Translations under genes and position numbers: made by a program
The notes under the pieces: generated by a model
What the model was told of the DNA's origin: nothing
The model's database searches: none
The model's input: only the letters and a program-made list of their open reading frames with translations
Assembly: GCA_038496675.1 (NCBI GenBank)
Contig: CM076655.1
Span: 21,486,518 to 21,550,517, forward strand
DNA length: 64,000 nucleotides
Reading direction: 5' to 3'
Origin: Rachycentron canadum
Lineage: Eukaryota; Chordata; Actinopteri; Carangiformes; Rachycentridae
Shown: in pieces, positions 12,961 to 23,689 of the stretch
Numbering within the stretch: position 1 is the first letter of the stretch
How the letters are laid out: each line of letters begins with the position of its first letter

Positions 12961-13529
12961 ACAATGAAATCCATTTGCTCTTCTGCAGTGTCTTTGTTTG
13001 TGGTTTTGCCAAACGACTTTCTTTAGCTGTGCATATAGGATAGTGTAACTAATGTTCTTCCTCTTTCACAATTACCCTAAATATGTGGTCGCACGGAAAC
13101 GCCTCAAGAAAGTTCGACTTCATAAACAGTGACTCAAACTTTTCCTCTGCTGGTTCCATATGTCTTGTTTGTTCAAAATATTACTTTGCACTAATCTATT
13201 TTTTTTTCTATTTATTTGGGATAATAAACATTAATTACCATCATTATGATATAAATGTGCTAGATTAGGCACATTCCCTGAAACAAAGAAAACAACATGA
13301 AAACACCTACAAACTACAAATCCAACCACAGGAGGCATTTTGTCCCGATAGTCTGGTGCGACCCATTGAAGCATCTCCTGATTTAGGTGTGCCAGACTGT
13401 CATGGCTACAATAATAGACAGCTCATTAATGGATCACAGTCTGGCCTAGGCACTAAAATTACTCGTCTTGATGTATTACATTATTATACATTACACATGT
13501 ATTAAAGTGCAGGAGATTATATGAGAAAG
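12961..13529. other. Intergenic or intronic DNA, nothing recognised
   Basis: AT-rich, with no protein, RNA or clear repeat signature. The part after about 13,300 could be non-coding tail of the retroelement remnant that follows, but nothing shows this directly. Confidence 0.4.
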
Positions 13530-14100
13530 TGCAACAAAAGTTGAAATTTGGCATGTTAGGGTGTTTGGGAGAGAAGGCGCTCTTGAAAAAGTTGAGTTTT
13601 CTCTTGTGGACAGAGGGACGTCCCTGCTCTGATAGGATTCAGGAGCTTGTTACACCATCTGGGAACCACAGATGAGAACAGTCTGGACTGATTGCCTTGT
13701 TTGCAGGGATGGTGATGCCAGACGACATTCCTTTGAGGAACGCAGCGGTTGAGAAGGAGCATTGGGCTGAATGATTGAGTTCAAGTAGAAGATGTCAGAA
13801 GTCACTCTGAAGGCAAACAATAGTGACTTGAACTTGATTGACAATCTGCAAGGGTTTCTCTGTGCACAAAGGAAGACCTGCCAGAAGTCACACTGCATTA
13901 TTCAAGGTGAGAGAAAACCAAGGCCTGGACCAAGTGTACTGAGTCAGATACTGAGTCATGTAAGGCCTGATTTTCCTGATATTATAAAGAGCAAAGCAAC
14001 ATGACTGAGACACGGATGCAACGTGGTCAGAGAAGGATAACTGGTCGTCGAACATAACACCCATGTTTCTTGTGACCTTGGTTTGAGTAAGGGATTAAGA
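13530..14100 (-). pseudogene. Remnant of L2/jockey-like non-LTR retrotransposon reverse transcriptase, C-terminal part
   Basis: Read on the minus strand from about 14,067, the translation begins GVMFDDQLSFSDHVASVS and continues with FALYNIRKIRPYMT. This is the conserved 'GV.FD..LSF..H' to 'NIRRIRP' region after the polymerase palm in L2/jockey-type fish retrotransposons. Near 13,690-13,570 comes SRLFSSVVPRWCNKLLNPIR followed by FQERL, matching the terminal 'SVLAP..WN.LP...F.R.LK' region of the same proteins. The frame is broken by stops and shifts, so the copy is dead. It is 5'-truncated, as is usual for LINE insertions. No poly(A) or tandem tail was identified at the low-coordinate end. Confidence 0.8.
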
Positions 14101-14256
14101 GACAATATTGATATCCTGGTGAAGAGACTGATTGTTAGACCTTCCCTTTGTCATCACTGTTGGGATTGTAAACAGCAACGGTTGTTGATAAAAGAAACCT
14201 CAATAACTATTATACCTTGTTGATCCCTAATCTCTCAACGTAGACTTTGCAACAAA

Positions 14257-14319
14257 ATATATTATATATATATATTACATATATACATATATACATATAT
14301 ATATTACATATATATATAC
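14257..14319. repeat. (TA)n / (TACA)n compound microsatellite
   Basis: Alternating TA with interspersed TACA units. Confidence 0.9.
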
Positions 14320-16440
14320 TTGCACTAATGACCTATGGGCACGTTTTTAAGAAGACTGTCTCGAATGCACATTCAGCAGGGTCAATAAGTTGTCTTTTGA
14401 AATGAATATGTTGTTCATAACTGCCTCCTGAAGTGCCCCATATAAACAGCTTATGACCTGATGCATCGATCTACAGGACAGCATTGTTTGTCAGTGCCTC
14501 CAAAATCTTGTTCCAAGTGATGAGCAGGAGTATTTTCTCATCTGCCACATAGTGGTTAGATTTAAAGAAAAAATGTCATGTGTTTTTTCACTTGTCACTA
14601 TGCTGCATGATTAAAAAATGAGTCAGTTAGTCTTAGAGGAAGAACATGTTCATGGCTGAAGGAAACTGGTCTGTAAATTGGTGGCGAACAGAGGTGGTGT
14701 TTAAGCCACAATGTTTGTCAAACTATCTGCCCACTCTGACCTCCTCTGTCAGAAATATTGTAGTTCTGTAACATAATAACCGCATTTAGTTCTGCCTTTG
14801 CTCCTGAAATACAGTCATTTTTCACAGGGCTTCAGGTCTTTGACAGTTAAAGGTAAACAGTCATTTTTAGGCATTTTAACTAACTGATGCTGTGGTTTTT
14901 CTTGTTGGACAGTCTCAGCAGGATACAACAAAAACAAAAAAACAACCCTATAAAACACTGCTGATGTCAAGTCCCTCTGGCTAGGGCAAACTTCGACTGC
15001 ATCTATTTACTCTTTCAAAGCTGAATCAAATTCATCTTTTCAGTGTGAACTATGTGCTTTTAATTGTGTTTTGTGATCATGTCTCAATTAAAAATGTTCA
15101 TACATATGAAACCAAAAAGCATTACTTTTGAGTTGTACATCATTTTGAACAATCTGGACTTTAATTCAAGTTTACTTTTAATTCAACCATGTTAGTTAAA
15201 GAATAAAGAACAAATTATCCAAACATTATGAACCACGTACCAACAGGACGTCATTCAGTTCCTGTCTGACTATAACCTTTGCTCTTGGTGCTGGTCATTG
15301 CTCTGCAGAGTCGTGCTGGACCTCTTGAGGGCAGTGCAAACAGGGAGCTCTGCAGACAGATGCAGGCTCGCTGGTTTTCTCCAATTGACATTTCTCATCA
15401 TGCCCACACAGCCTGCATCAGTATTCACAACCTGAGTGAGGGAAGAGACTGGGGAGAGGGGGAAAGTGAGAATGAGAAAGGAGACAACACGGTACAGGAA
15501 TACAGTGGGGCATTGAGCCTAGCTGGGTCATTTAACTCCCTATCTGTGCTGTTATCTTTTGGCTGAAACTCTCACTTTTGTCCTTGAAGACAAAACAATT
15601 AAATATGAAAGACTGCTCATTGTACGAAATAGGAAGTCAAGGCTTCTTTAAAAAAAAAAAGATTAAGAAAGACCCACAAAGATAAATACTTAAAGATTAA
15701 AAAAAAGAGACAGAGATGTGGTTTGAATGCTGGAGCACCATCTTGGCCCAGACCAGCCCCACAGCCCAAGGTCTCAGGAAGTGATTAACCCTCCTCAGAC
15801 ACCACAGGATGATGTGTACATGCACGTTTGTGTGTATTTGTGTGTGTGTGTGGTGAGCTGGTGGGAGTCGGGTGTGGGCAGCCAATCTCTAAGCCCTTTT
15901 CCTGAGGCTCTCCCCAAAAGTGGGGTCATCACCTCCTGATCTTGAAATTGAATTCCGATGATTCTGGTTTCCCCTGTGTAAATCCTCCTCCCTCAGGGCC
16001 TCCCACCCACACACTGTGCAATAAGACCTACACTGCAGCCTCTATCCTCTTTCTTCTCAGTTTCATCTAAAATTTAATTCCAGCTATAATGGATTCTTTT
16101 TACTGAAATGTAGAAAGTTTCCTAATTTGTTTATTTGATCCTACTGTACTAAAAACCTGAGCAAAACCCAAATTCCTTGATTGTTCCATAATGTAAATCA
16201 TGTCTCACAGCCTATAATCCTCACCAGACACACAAACCTATCCCAGCAGCCAATCAAATAACTTATTTGCAAGTCAATGTCTGGAAAAAAAATGTTGTGT
16301 TTTGTACAATGGCTCAACAGAAATCTAATTTAAGCTTAAAGGCAAATTAATAATTTCTAAGATGAAACCAGCAGCCGCACCAGGCCCCGATTCTAGCACC
16401 TAATTTAGATTCTTGTTTTGGATTTGAACCATCAACAGTG
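14320..16440. other. Intergenic or intronic DNA, nothing recognised
   Basis: No gene recognised. A short GT tract occurs near 15,829-15,852, with A-rich runs near 15,650 and 15,700. ORFs of 62-95 codons lack motifs. Confidence 0.6.
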
Positions 16441-16790
16441 AATCTTAAGGTGCTCTGTAGACAAAGCAGCACATTTGCTGGCTGTCATTCACTTCCAGCG
16501 AGGCCAAGGCAGATGTTTGTTGGATAAATCTGCCAGACGAGGGAATCCAGCCAACAAAGCAAGTGAAGGTGAAGAAATGCATACACCAGTGTGGTGTTCA
16601 CCACAGCCCCAAACACCGGATGCCAAGCGTGAAGTACCACATGCCAGAATGAACACAACAAAGCAGATGTACCAGACGGGTTTGCTCCAAGCAGCAGCCG
16701 CAAGCTTAGTTTGACCTATACTGAAAATCTTTAATGGATAGAGGGGGGGAGCTGCAGTTAGATGTCTTTTTCCAGTATCTGGCAAATAAA
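16441..16790. other. Unique GC-richer segment, candidate non-coding element
   Basis: Three overlapping ORFs on both strands (72-98 codons) reflect low stop density rather than a recognisable protein. Not a known repeat to me. Could be a conserved non-coding element; inference. Confidence 0.2.
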
Positions 16791-16990
16791 CAAAAAGACA
16801 TCATTACATTACATCATTGGAAGCTCTTTCTCCCCAAAAGTATGCTTACACTGAATTGAACAATTTTTAATTTGGAGATAGGTAAATGTTAGCATTAACA
16901 TCTGTTTACTTCTAGAAGAAATGCTGCAAGTTCAGCATCAATCTTTAGTCATTTACTCCTCAAGAGCTGTCTCCATTGGTGTGAAACAAG

Positions 16991-18390
16991 TACGGTGGCA
17001 AGAAAAAGTAAGTGCACCCCGTGGAATTACCTGTATTTATGTAGAAATGTATCTTAAATTATGGTCTGATCTTTATCAAAGCTACAATAATGAGCAAACA
17101 CAAATAACACACAAATTAATTATTGTATTGTGATTACATGTTTCAAACATTCACGGTGTAGATTGGAAAGTGTATGAATCCCTCAACTAATGACTTCAAC
17201 AAAAGCTAATCAGGAGTTAGCTCACCTGGAGTCCAAACAGTGGAACCAGTTTGAAGCTGTGGGTTAGAGCTACTTTCACTGATAAAAAACACTCAAGCAG
17301 AGTTTTCTATTCACAAGAAACATGTGCTGATGTGAACCATGCCTCACAAAAACAGGCTCTAATAAAAACCTGCAAACTGGAACTGTTGATTTGCATAAAG
17401 TCATTTCGAAAAGTTCAGATATTCATCAGTCTACAGTTTGACAAATTATCTATAGATGGAGCTGATTTAGTTCTGTGGTTACTGTACCTAGAAACCAAGA
17501 TGACTCCAAAGGCACAATGCAGAATCATTAATGAGGTGAAGAATGATTTGGAACTGACATCTGGACTTGGTCATGGGTCCACGATACAGATTCAGATATG
17601 GACTCATGGCAGGAAACCACAGAGGAAGCTGCTGCTCTCCAAAAAAAAAAACAAACAAACAAAAAAAACATTGCTGTGCACCTGAACAGTGCCACTGGGA
17701 AAGTGTTTTGCTGACTGATGAAACAAACATGCAGCAACACATATGGTATAAAAAGGGCTCTGCATGCCAACATAAAAACATCATCCCTATGCTGAAGCAC
17801 AGTGGAGGAGGCATCATGATGTAGAGCTGCTGTGCTCCCCTGGGGCCTGGACAGGTCGCCATCATCACGGGGGAAATGAATTCCCAAGCTTATCAAGGAC
17901 TGAAGCTCAGTAGAGGCAGGGTGATGCAGCAGGACAATGACCCTAAACATTGCAGTAAATCTACTAAAGAAAAGAAATTCCACCGTTTGGCCCAGTCAGA
18001 GACCAGATTTTAACCCAACTGAGATGCTGAAGAAATAACTTCCAGAGAGCTGAACCCACAGGGCGTAAGAAGAATATGGCTGAGCTGAACCACCTCTGTA
18101 AAGAGGAATAGTCCCCCTGAACATTGTGCAGGTCCAATATGCATCTATCGAAAGTGCTTGGTTGAGGTTCAACCACTTATTAAATGCAAGGGTTCACTTA
18201 CATTTTCCACCACCACTGTGAGTGTCTAATGGGTGTGATTAATAAAAATTGTGAAAGGCTAACACTGTTGTGTTTGAAAATACTCTTGACTTAGATGAGG
18301 AGCAGATCACAGACCAGTTTTCTTGAGACTCTTATTGATGCAATGCAGCACCAAGGGGATATATTCAACTACTTATGTTACTACTACTGA
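16991..18390 (+). mobile_element. Tc1-like DNA transposon with IR/DR ends, nearly full-length but dead
   Basis: The left end at 16,991 begins TACGGTGGCAAGAAAAAGTA. A related direct repeat (CACGGTGTAGATTGGAAAGT) follows inside at 17,152. On the right the same unit appears inverted at 18,190-18,221 (inner) and, more diverged, at 18,352-18,390 (outer). Two repeats per end in inverted orientation is the IR/DR architecture of the Sleeping Beauty-type branch of Tc1 elements. The interior encodes a decayed transposase. The left TA target dinucleotide is intact; the right one appears mutated. Insertion into unique DNA is old, judged by the many substitutions and indels. Confidence 0.93.
17339..18183 (+). 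pseudogene. Tc1-like transposase pseudogene
   Basis: ATG at 17,339 and the terminal TAA at 18,181-18,183 match the usual limits of this transposase, but the interval is about 845 bases where an intact gene would need roughly 1,000, so parts are deleted. Visible landmarks are the paired helix-turn-helix region as diverged text at 17,370-17,560; LTDETN around the first catalytic Asp near 17,711; KHSGGGIMM at 17,796-17,822, ending in a stop; QQDNDPKH around the second catalytic Asp near 17,928; and a diverged PSQSPD.NP region near 17,990. Frameshifts, stops and an A-rich insertion at 17,641-17,670 inactivate it. Catalytic role in the family: DDE cut-and-paste transposition at TA. Confidence 0.92.
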
Positions 18391-20025
18391 TTATTTTGCT
18401 CATGGTATGTCTTGTATCATATATAATATGAACATATTAACAAGGTTTAAAACTTTGAGGGGTCTTAAATGCATTTTGGTGGCTGTGTTTTAGTGCATTC
18501 GACACATACATTTCACAGGTTGACTGTGAAAGGTTAGAAATGTACTATAGTACGTCAGTGTACAGAGATATGTAAGCACATGTATGTAATAATTATGACT
18601 GTATTACACATGTATGTGTGATATCAAGGCTTACAATACATCTTGGCTTTGTTTAATCTAATCTGCTTTCTGAAATCTCTGTCGGCTTGAGCTAAATAGA
18701 CCAGGTGTTTGTTTTCAATGAAATTCAAATTTCTTCTTTCTTCTTGATATTCAATATCCCCTTTAGATTTACTGGAGTTATCACAGAGCACAAGCGCTAG
18801 CAGTTAGATGTGATGCAAGAGCTCACATCATTACACCACAGTGCTTAAAAAGGCGAACCACGGGCAACAAGAGATTTTTACCTCACCTTTGACATTTAGC
18901 ATGTCAATGAACCGCTCAGTAACTCTGCCCTCTTTACAGATCCTGTCCTCATTACCCTCTTTGGCAGGAGCGCTTGGTGCTCCTCAGCTCTCTCTTTCTC
19001 TTCTTCTATCTCATAATCTTCACCCCCCCCCCCACCACCACATTCTCTCTCGCTCTTTTTCTCTCAACAGCAACACAACCATTTTCATTCTGCAAATGAG
19101 TGCACCTGAAGTCAACTGGAAAGGAGAAGGTCTGCTCACATAGTTAGAGCAGAAGAGCAGCAGCACTTTGCTCTTCCCCCCGCAGGCTCGGTATCCTAGG
19201 GGCTATAAGGCTGAGCCCCACTCTATTCCAACCTGGATAAAGTATGTTCACTGTCAGCACTTTCTCCGGCAGCCTGGTACTCTGTTTATTTTTGCAAGAC
19301 ACAGAGCTGAATAGACTTTAATAAATACCGTGGCCTGAGAGTTAGGGAGCCATCTGAGCTTGTCACAACTTGTAACTTAGCTGGTGCACCAGTTCAGACC
19401 AGCGATTTGGGTGTTCACTGAACGAATGAGTGAGTGCACAACTCTCTCAACCCGTGGGCCTTTGGAAATTGCACCGGTCTGGACACAGCCAGGGAATCAC
19501 TACTTCATGCATTTACTGAGCACCACGCGTGCACAAACAGACACCTAAACCTCTGCAGAGCTGAGGTTGAACATTTGAAGTAGCACAATAGCGTTTGAAA
19601 GGATGTTGAATAGAAATGGATCAGCAATAGAAACATCAGGTGCCACATTGGAGCTATAATTTGTTGGAAGTCTTCCATGCGATCCTGAAATCCATTTGCA
19701 GAGGATGCCATGATCCCAAATATGAGTCCTGCTGTGATTTGAATGGGTTCAGACACCTGTAGAGGGAAGGACAGAAGAACAAGAGCCTAATATTTGAAAT
19801 GACACAAAGCAGTGGTGTGATAAAGGATGACGAAATATGAGAACAATCTTGACAATTACTACTTTGAAAAAGCGAGCTTGTTTCCCAAGAAAAATAAAGA
19901 GTAAGTACTACCAGCCTTTTGATACCCGGTGATTGGATGATGTTTGTTTATTCATTTTATTTTTAGAGCCGCTAGATCTGTGCACAAAAACTGATGCAAT
20001 CTGAATGAAAAACACCTATTCTGAG
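18391..20025. other. Intergenic or intronic DNA, nothing recognised
   Basis: Contains a C run followed by a pyrimidine-rich block (about 18,990-19,070) that resembles a polypyrimidine tract ending in CAG, but no exon could be recognised after it. The segment 19,170-19,400 is unique-looking and less AT-rich. Confidence 0.5.
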
Positions 20026-20027
20026 GC

Positions 20028-20320
20028 TTTCAAAGGGAAAAGTTTGACAATTTGGGATTTACGCTTATTCATTTTCTTACTGAGAGTTAGGTGAAAATGT
20101 ACATGACTCTACTGCAAGTAGGCAGAAAGCACAAAAACTGGAAACAGGGGGAAGCAGCCAGCCAGTCCCTGTCCTACAGTATTTAAAACCGCCTACTAGT
20201 ACCTCTAAGGCTTATTAATTAACACATGTTTAATCACTACAATCTGCTGGACTGTTTCTTGGCACACAACCTCCTCCATATTAGTAAACTGTCTTTTAAT
20301 GCATCTGTGCTTATGACAGG
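20028..20320 (+). repeat. Fish SINE-like interspersed repeat, copy 1
   Basis: Phrases TTTGACAATTTGGGATTTACG, CTTACTGAGAGTTAGGTGA and CTGGAAACAGGGGGAAGCAG are diagnostic, from memory, of an abundant percomorph repeat. A second, shorter copy lies at 57,199-57,336. Its 3' half is diverged, so the right boundary is approximate. Confidence 0.75.
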
Positions 20321-20860
20321 GGCCAGGACCAGAGGCTTAATGTTTCACTGTTTCCGTCCATTCTTGTGCATGCGATATGTCAGTAACACATTTTCTTAGG
20401 TATTTTCTTAAAATTTGGCAAAAACATTCACTTGGACTCAAAGAGGAACTGATTAGATTTTGGTGGCCAAAAGTCAACAGGCAAGGTCACAGTGATCTCA
20501 CTTTCTTGTGAATGCGATATATCAGGGACACCCAGAGGGACATCTGGCACAAGCATTCACTTGGAGGTCAAAGGTCAAGGTCACTGTGACCTCACGAAAT
20601 GCATTTTTGGCCATAAATCACAAATTCATGCGCTAATTATTGCACAATTTCACAAAAAATCTCTAAAGGGATAAAATGAAGTGATGACATTTTATATCCC
20701 AACAGGTCAAAGGTCAGCTTCACCGTGACATCACAATGTTCTGCAAAAATACTTCTCGTCATTATTCATTATGCTGTTACTCAGGAAGGGGAGATTGTGA
20801 CCATATTTCCTGCAACTTGGTTGGTTGGCAGAGGCGTACAACTGCAAGGAAGTATTTCTA
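20321..20860 (+). repeat. Percomorph interspersed repeat carrying AGGTCA arrays
   Basis: Two related internal units share 'CATTCACTTGGA' and 'AAGGTCAC.GTGA.CTCAC' (about 20,427-20,502 and 20,554-20,595), and a third diverged unit follows at about 20,704-20,740. The phrases TTTTTGGCCATAAATCAC, GATAAAATGAAGTGATGACA and GGTTGGTTGGCAGAGGCGTA match a repeat I recall as common in percomorphs. It ends by about 20,860. It carries perfect nuclear-receptor half-site arrays, listed separately. Confidence 0.75.
20565..20592 (+). promoter_or_regulatory. Perfect AGGTCA array: DR1 plus ERE-type IR3
   Basis: Bases 20,565-20,577 read AGGTCA-A-AGGTCA, a perfect DR1 (the binding form of HNF4 and PPAR/RXR-type receptors). 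The next half-site starts immediately at 20,578 and forms AGGTCA-CTG-TGACCT, a perfect inverted repeat with 3-base spacer, the consensus estrogen response element. A second perfect DR1 lies at 20,704-20,716. Occupancy in vivo is unknown; the site lies inside an interspersed repeat. Confidence 0.6.
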
Positions 20861-22085
20861 GTTTATCTTTTTATCCATACAGAGACAGGTAAGTTTATAC
20901 AGTAAGTGCATCTTTAAGTTTGTAAAATCAACAAACAGAAAACAACTAGTCTGTCACAGTCTCAGTAACATGAGACTTTAAATTTCAATGCTCGCAATTT
21001 GTTTCATTGACGTAATGCAATGTTACACAGTGTAAATTATGTTTAGCAGATTCTGTCATTGCAGCAGCAACTTTAGATAAATTAAAATTGGTTTTTCAGC
21101 CCTTTATTGCCATGTGAAAATCAATGTTGACCGGGTGCACCTTATTATGGTTATCCTCTTTATTATTCATTGCAAAGTATTGGATTGACAAGAGTAGCAT
21201 TGAAGTTCTTTTTTTTTTTCTTTTTTTGTAACAACTGAACAAGTACAAAAAAGACAAAAGCAAAGTTCGACTTAAAACGGTGGTTTATAAAAGTGAATAA
21301 TATAGGACTGCAGATAATGAGCAAATGTTTGAGGAAGTGCAGACATGAAATGAATGAAAATGCAGAATGAAAGTGCAGCTAAATGCCTTTGAAACATGAA
21401 ACAGCATTAACTAAAAGGGATATGGCTATTTAGTTTAGTACAGGATGGGCCTATCATTTCAAGTTGAGCTCTGTTGCTGCTATTGACTTCTCTTTTTCTT
21501 GTCAGTGGGTTTCAGGGTTTAACTTGGAGTTGCTGAAAATTCCACAGTGGTTTCATCCGGTGTTAATCTTTAGAGATTTGCATTAGTGTCCAGAGACACC
21601 TTTGATCTTTCTAAAGACTTTGATTGGATGTGTGAACCAGGGGGGCCACTTTCCCATCATGCATCCACTGGATTAAAGGCGGGGAGGGTGGTTATTTATA
21701 ATTTTGGAAGTTGTTTTCAGGTCAGTGCAGGCTTTCAGAAGCAATCAGACAAACACATTTCAGTGGCAGTGGCGCAGAGACAGGGGAAGGGGGCGGGCGC
21801 CCGGGTACGATTTCAAACCCGGTGAACTTATGACGACAATGCTCAGTGTTTCAGTGGTTTGTCTCTGTAAACTGTGGTTACATGAATGAAAGTGAGAGAG
21901 CAAAGGGGTAAGACTGGCAGCAGCAGGGGGAAAACCCAGACAATGTATACAAAACTATAGCTGAGAAAACATTTTAAATCAAAATCTAACAGCCTGAACA
22001 TATGTTCAGTTGAGCCCTCTGCCACTCAGAAACATGTAACAAGATTATCATGTTTAAAAAATAGCTCTCAGAGATGATAGGCCAC
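20861..22085. other. Intergenic or intronic DNA; tRNA-like box pair
   Basis: No protein gene recognised. T-rich run near 21,209-21,228. At 21,770-21,814 an A-box-like TGGCGCAGAGA is followed 34 bases later by a B-box-like GGTACGATTTC, the latter inside a CCGGGT/ACCCGG hairpin (21,801-21,822). No matching acceptor stem was found, so this is not called a tRNA. Confidence 0.5.
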
Positions 22086-22089
22086 ATGT

Positions 22090-22545
22090 TGTAAACCATG
22101 GATTTTCACCTTCTGTGGTGCGAAACCCATCCTTGAGAGCAATCATTAACAGCAGAGCCTCTTTGCTGACTCAAATCCATCGGGCTTCACCGACAGCTGG
22201 TCTCTGCTCCCCCTCCGTCCATGCTTCACCTTTCAGGAGACACCAGAGCTCGTAAACATCGTCTCAGTGATGCCTGAAACAAGTTTCCATGCCACATTAA
22301 TGTGCGCAGCAGCGAGAGCGCGTCTCTTGTGGAACAGCTGCCACCCCTGCCTGCCTGGCAGCAGCGCCGGGCTAGATTTGCCATTAATTTGTCGCACCTG
22401 ACAGCCGACTCTGCTGGGTACCCTCCATCTACACCACTTTGCTGCTTTGTGCCTGGGAGGGACATATCTTGCCCTTGTGAGAATAAGCCTGAAATATGGT
22501 TAGGGAAGAGAATGGTACAAAATAGGAGCCCCGGGCTGTTATACT
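22090..22545. other. CpG-rich unique segment, candidate regulatory element
   Basis: About ten CpG fall in the 180 bases from 22,246, including GAGAGCGCGTC, in a CpG-poor neighbourhood. ORFs of 85 and 107 codons overlap on opposite strands, which suggests composition rather than coding. Contains CCATTAATTTG at about 22,380-22,390. Likely options are a conserved enhancer or a CpG-island-type element. No protein family recognised. Confidence 0.3.
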
Positions 22546-23685
22546 TCATGTGTATCTAGGCCAGGCCACATGATTTGGTAGGAAGTTAGAACTGTTGAAG
22601 TCCATGGGGGACACTGTCTGCACCTCCCACTAACTTAAGTGGGACTGCAGACATCACCCCCTTAGACAAGTCAGAGGTGACCAAATTCAGGTTTAAGATG
22701 AGATCACATACAAAATGAAAGCACTGTGAATCAGCTCATGCTTAAGCTGGAATAATAATAACAAAAATAATAAAAGCATGTGTGGTCGACCTACTACTCT
22801 ACTGACCCAGGTTTTTTCTAAATATTGATTTTATAGTGTTTGTATTTCAGATGTGGACTTTTACCTTTTGTACTAGTTTCCAGCAAGTTTGGCCAGTTTC
22901 TTCATGGGTTTTTTTTGAGTCAGTGAAGGTTCAGTTCGACCTACAGGACTTTCACATGGTTTCTGTGCCGTGGTTGAAATAAATTCCTACTCTGTAAAAA
23001 GCAAGTACAAAGCTCTCAGTGTCTTTAATGCAGGGATGGACAGGAGTGAATCATGTGCATTAACAGGAAGTATGATGTGATAAAGGTTTCCCAGCTTCAG
23101 AGATTGTCTTTCAGTTTCGATTATGTCAAGGCAGTAGCCAAAAAGTCCTAGAGATCATGTCTTCAGATAATATGTTGTTTCTGATGAAGAGTCCAAAACC
23201 CAAAGATTATCCATTTATAATGATATAAAAGTGAGAGGCAAGAATTAATCACTTAAACAATCAGTCAGTTGTCAAAATTGTTTCTGGGTGAGCGAGGTAT
23301 GAATCCTCTCAGCTGTAAAACAGTTGTAGGATATAAAGTATATGTCAATAAATCTAAGCAGTTCAAGCAGGAAGGAGCCAGACAAGACTTCAGATCCAGA
23401 TCATCTGTGACACCAACACAAGCTCATATTTGTCTTCAATTGATTGATCTGTGTTGACACATGGTTTGATGTCCCTTCTTTTATACTGTAATTTCGTTTT
23501 AAAGTGTGTCATCTGTCTTTATGTGGGTAGATGTCAGTGGGCTGGAGGAAGAATGCATCGCTAATTTTTCAAATGCCGAAAATCTAATTTTGGAGTAAAC
23601 CTCTTCTTGTTTTGTAAAGGGCATTTCAATTGATTCTGGCTCTGATGCATCAAGTAACTTGAAGTTAATCTGGTACCTTAACAAA
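22546..23685. other. Intergenic or intronic DNA, nothing recognised
   Basis: AT-rich, with no recognisable exon, RNA gene or repeat family. Confidence 0.55.
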
Positions 23686-23689
23686 ACGC

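Noticed and set aside
17528..17983. 151-codon minus ORF
   Set aside because: Antisense of a dead Tc1 transposase.
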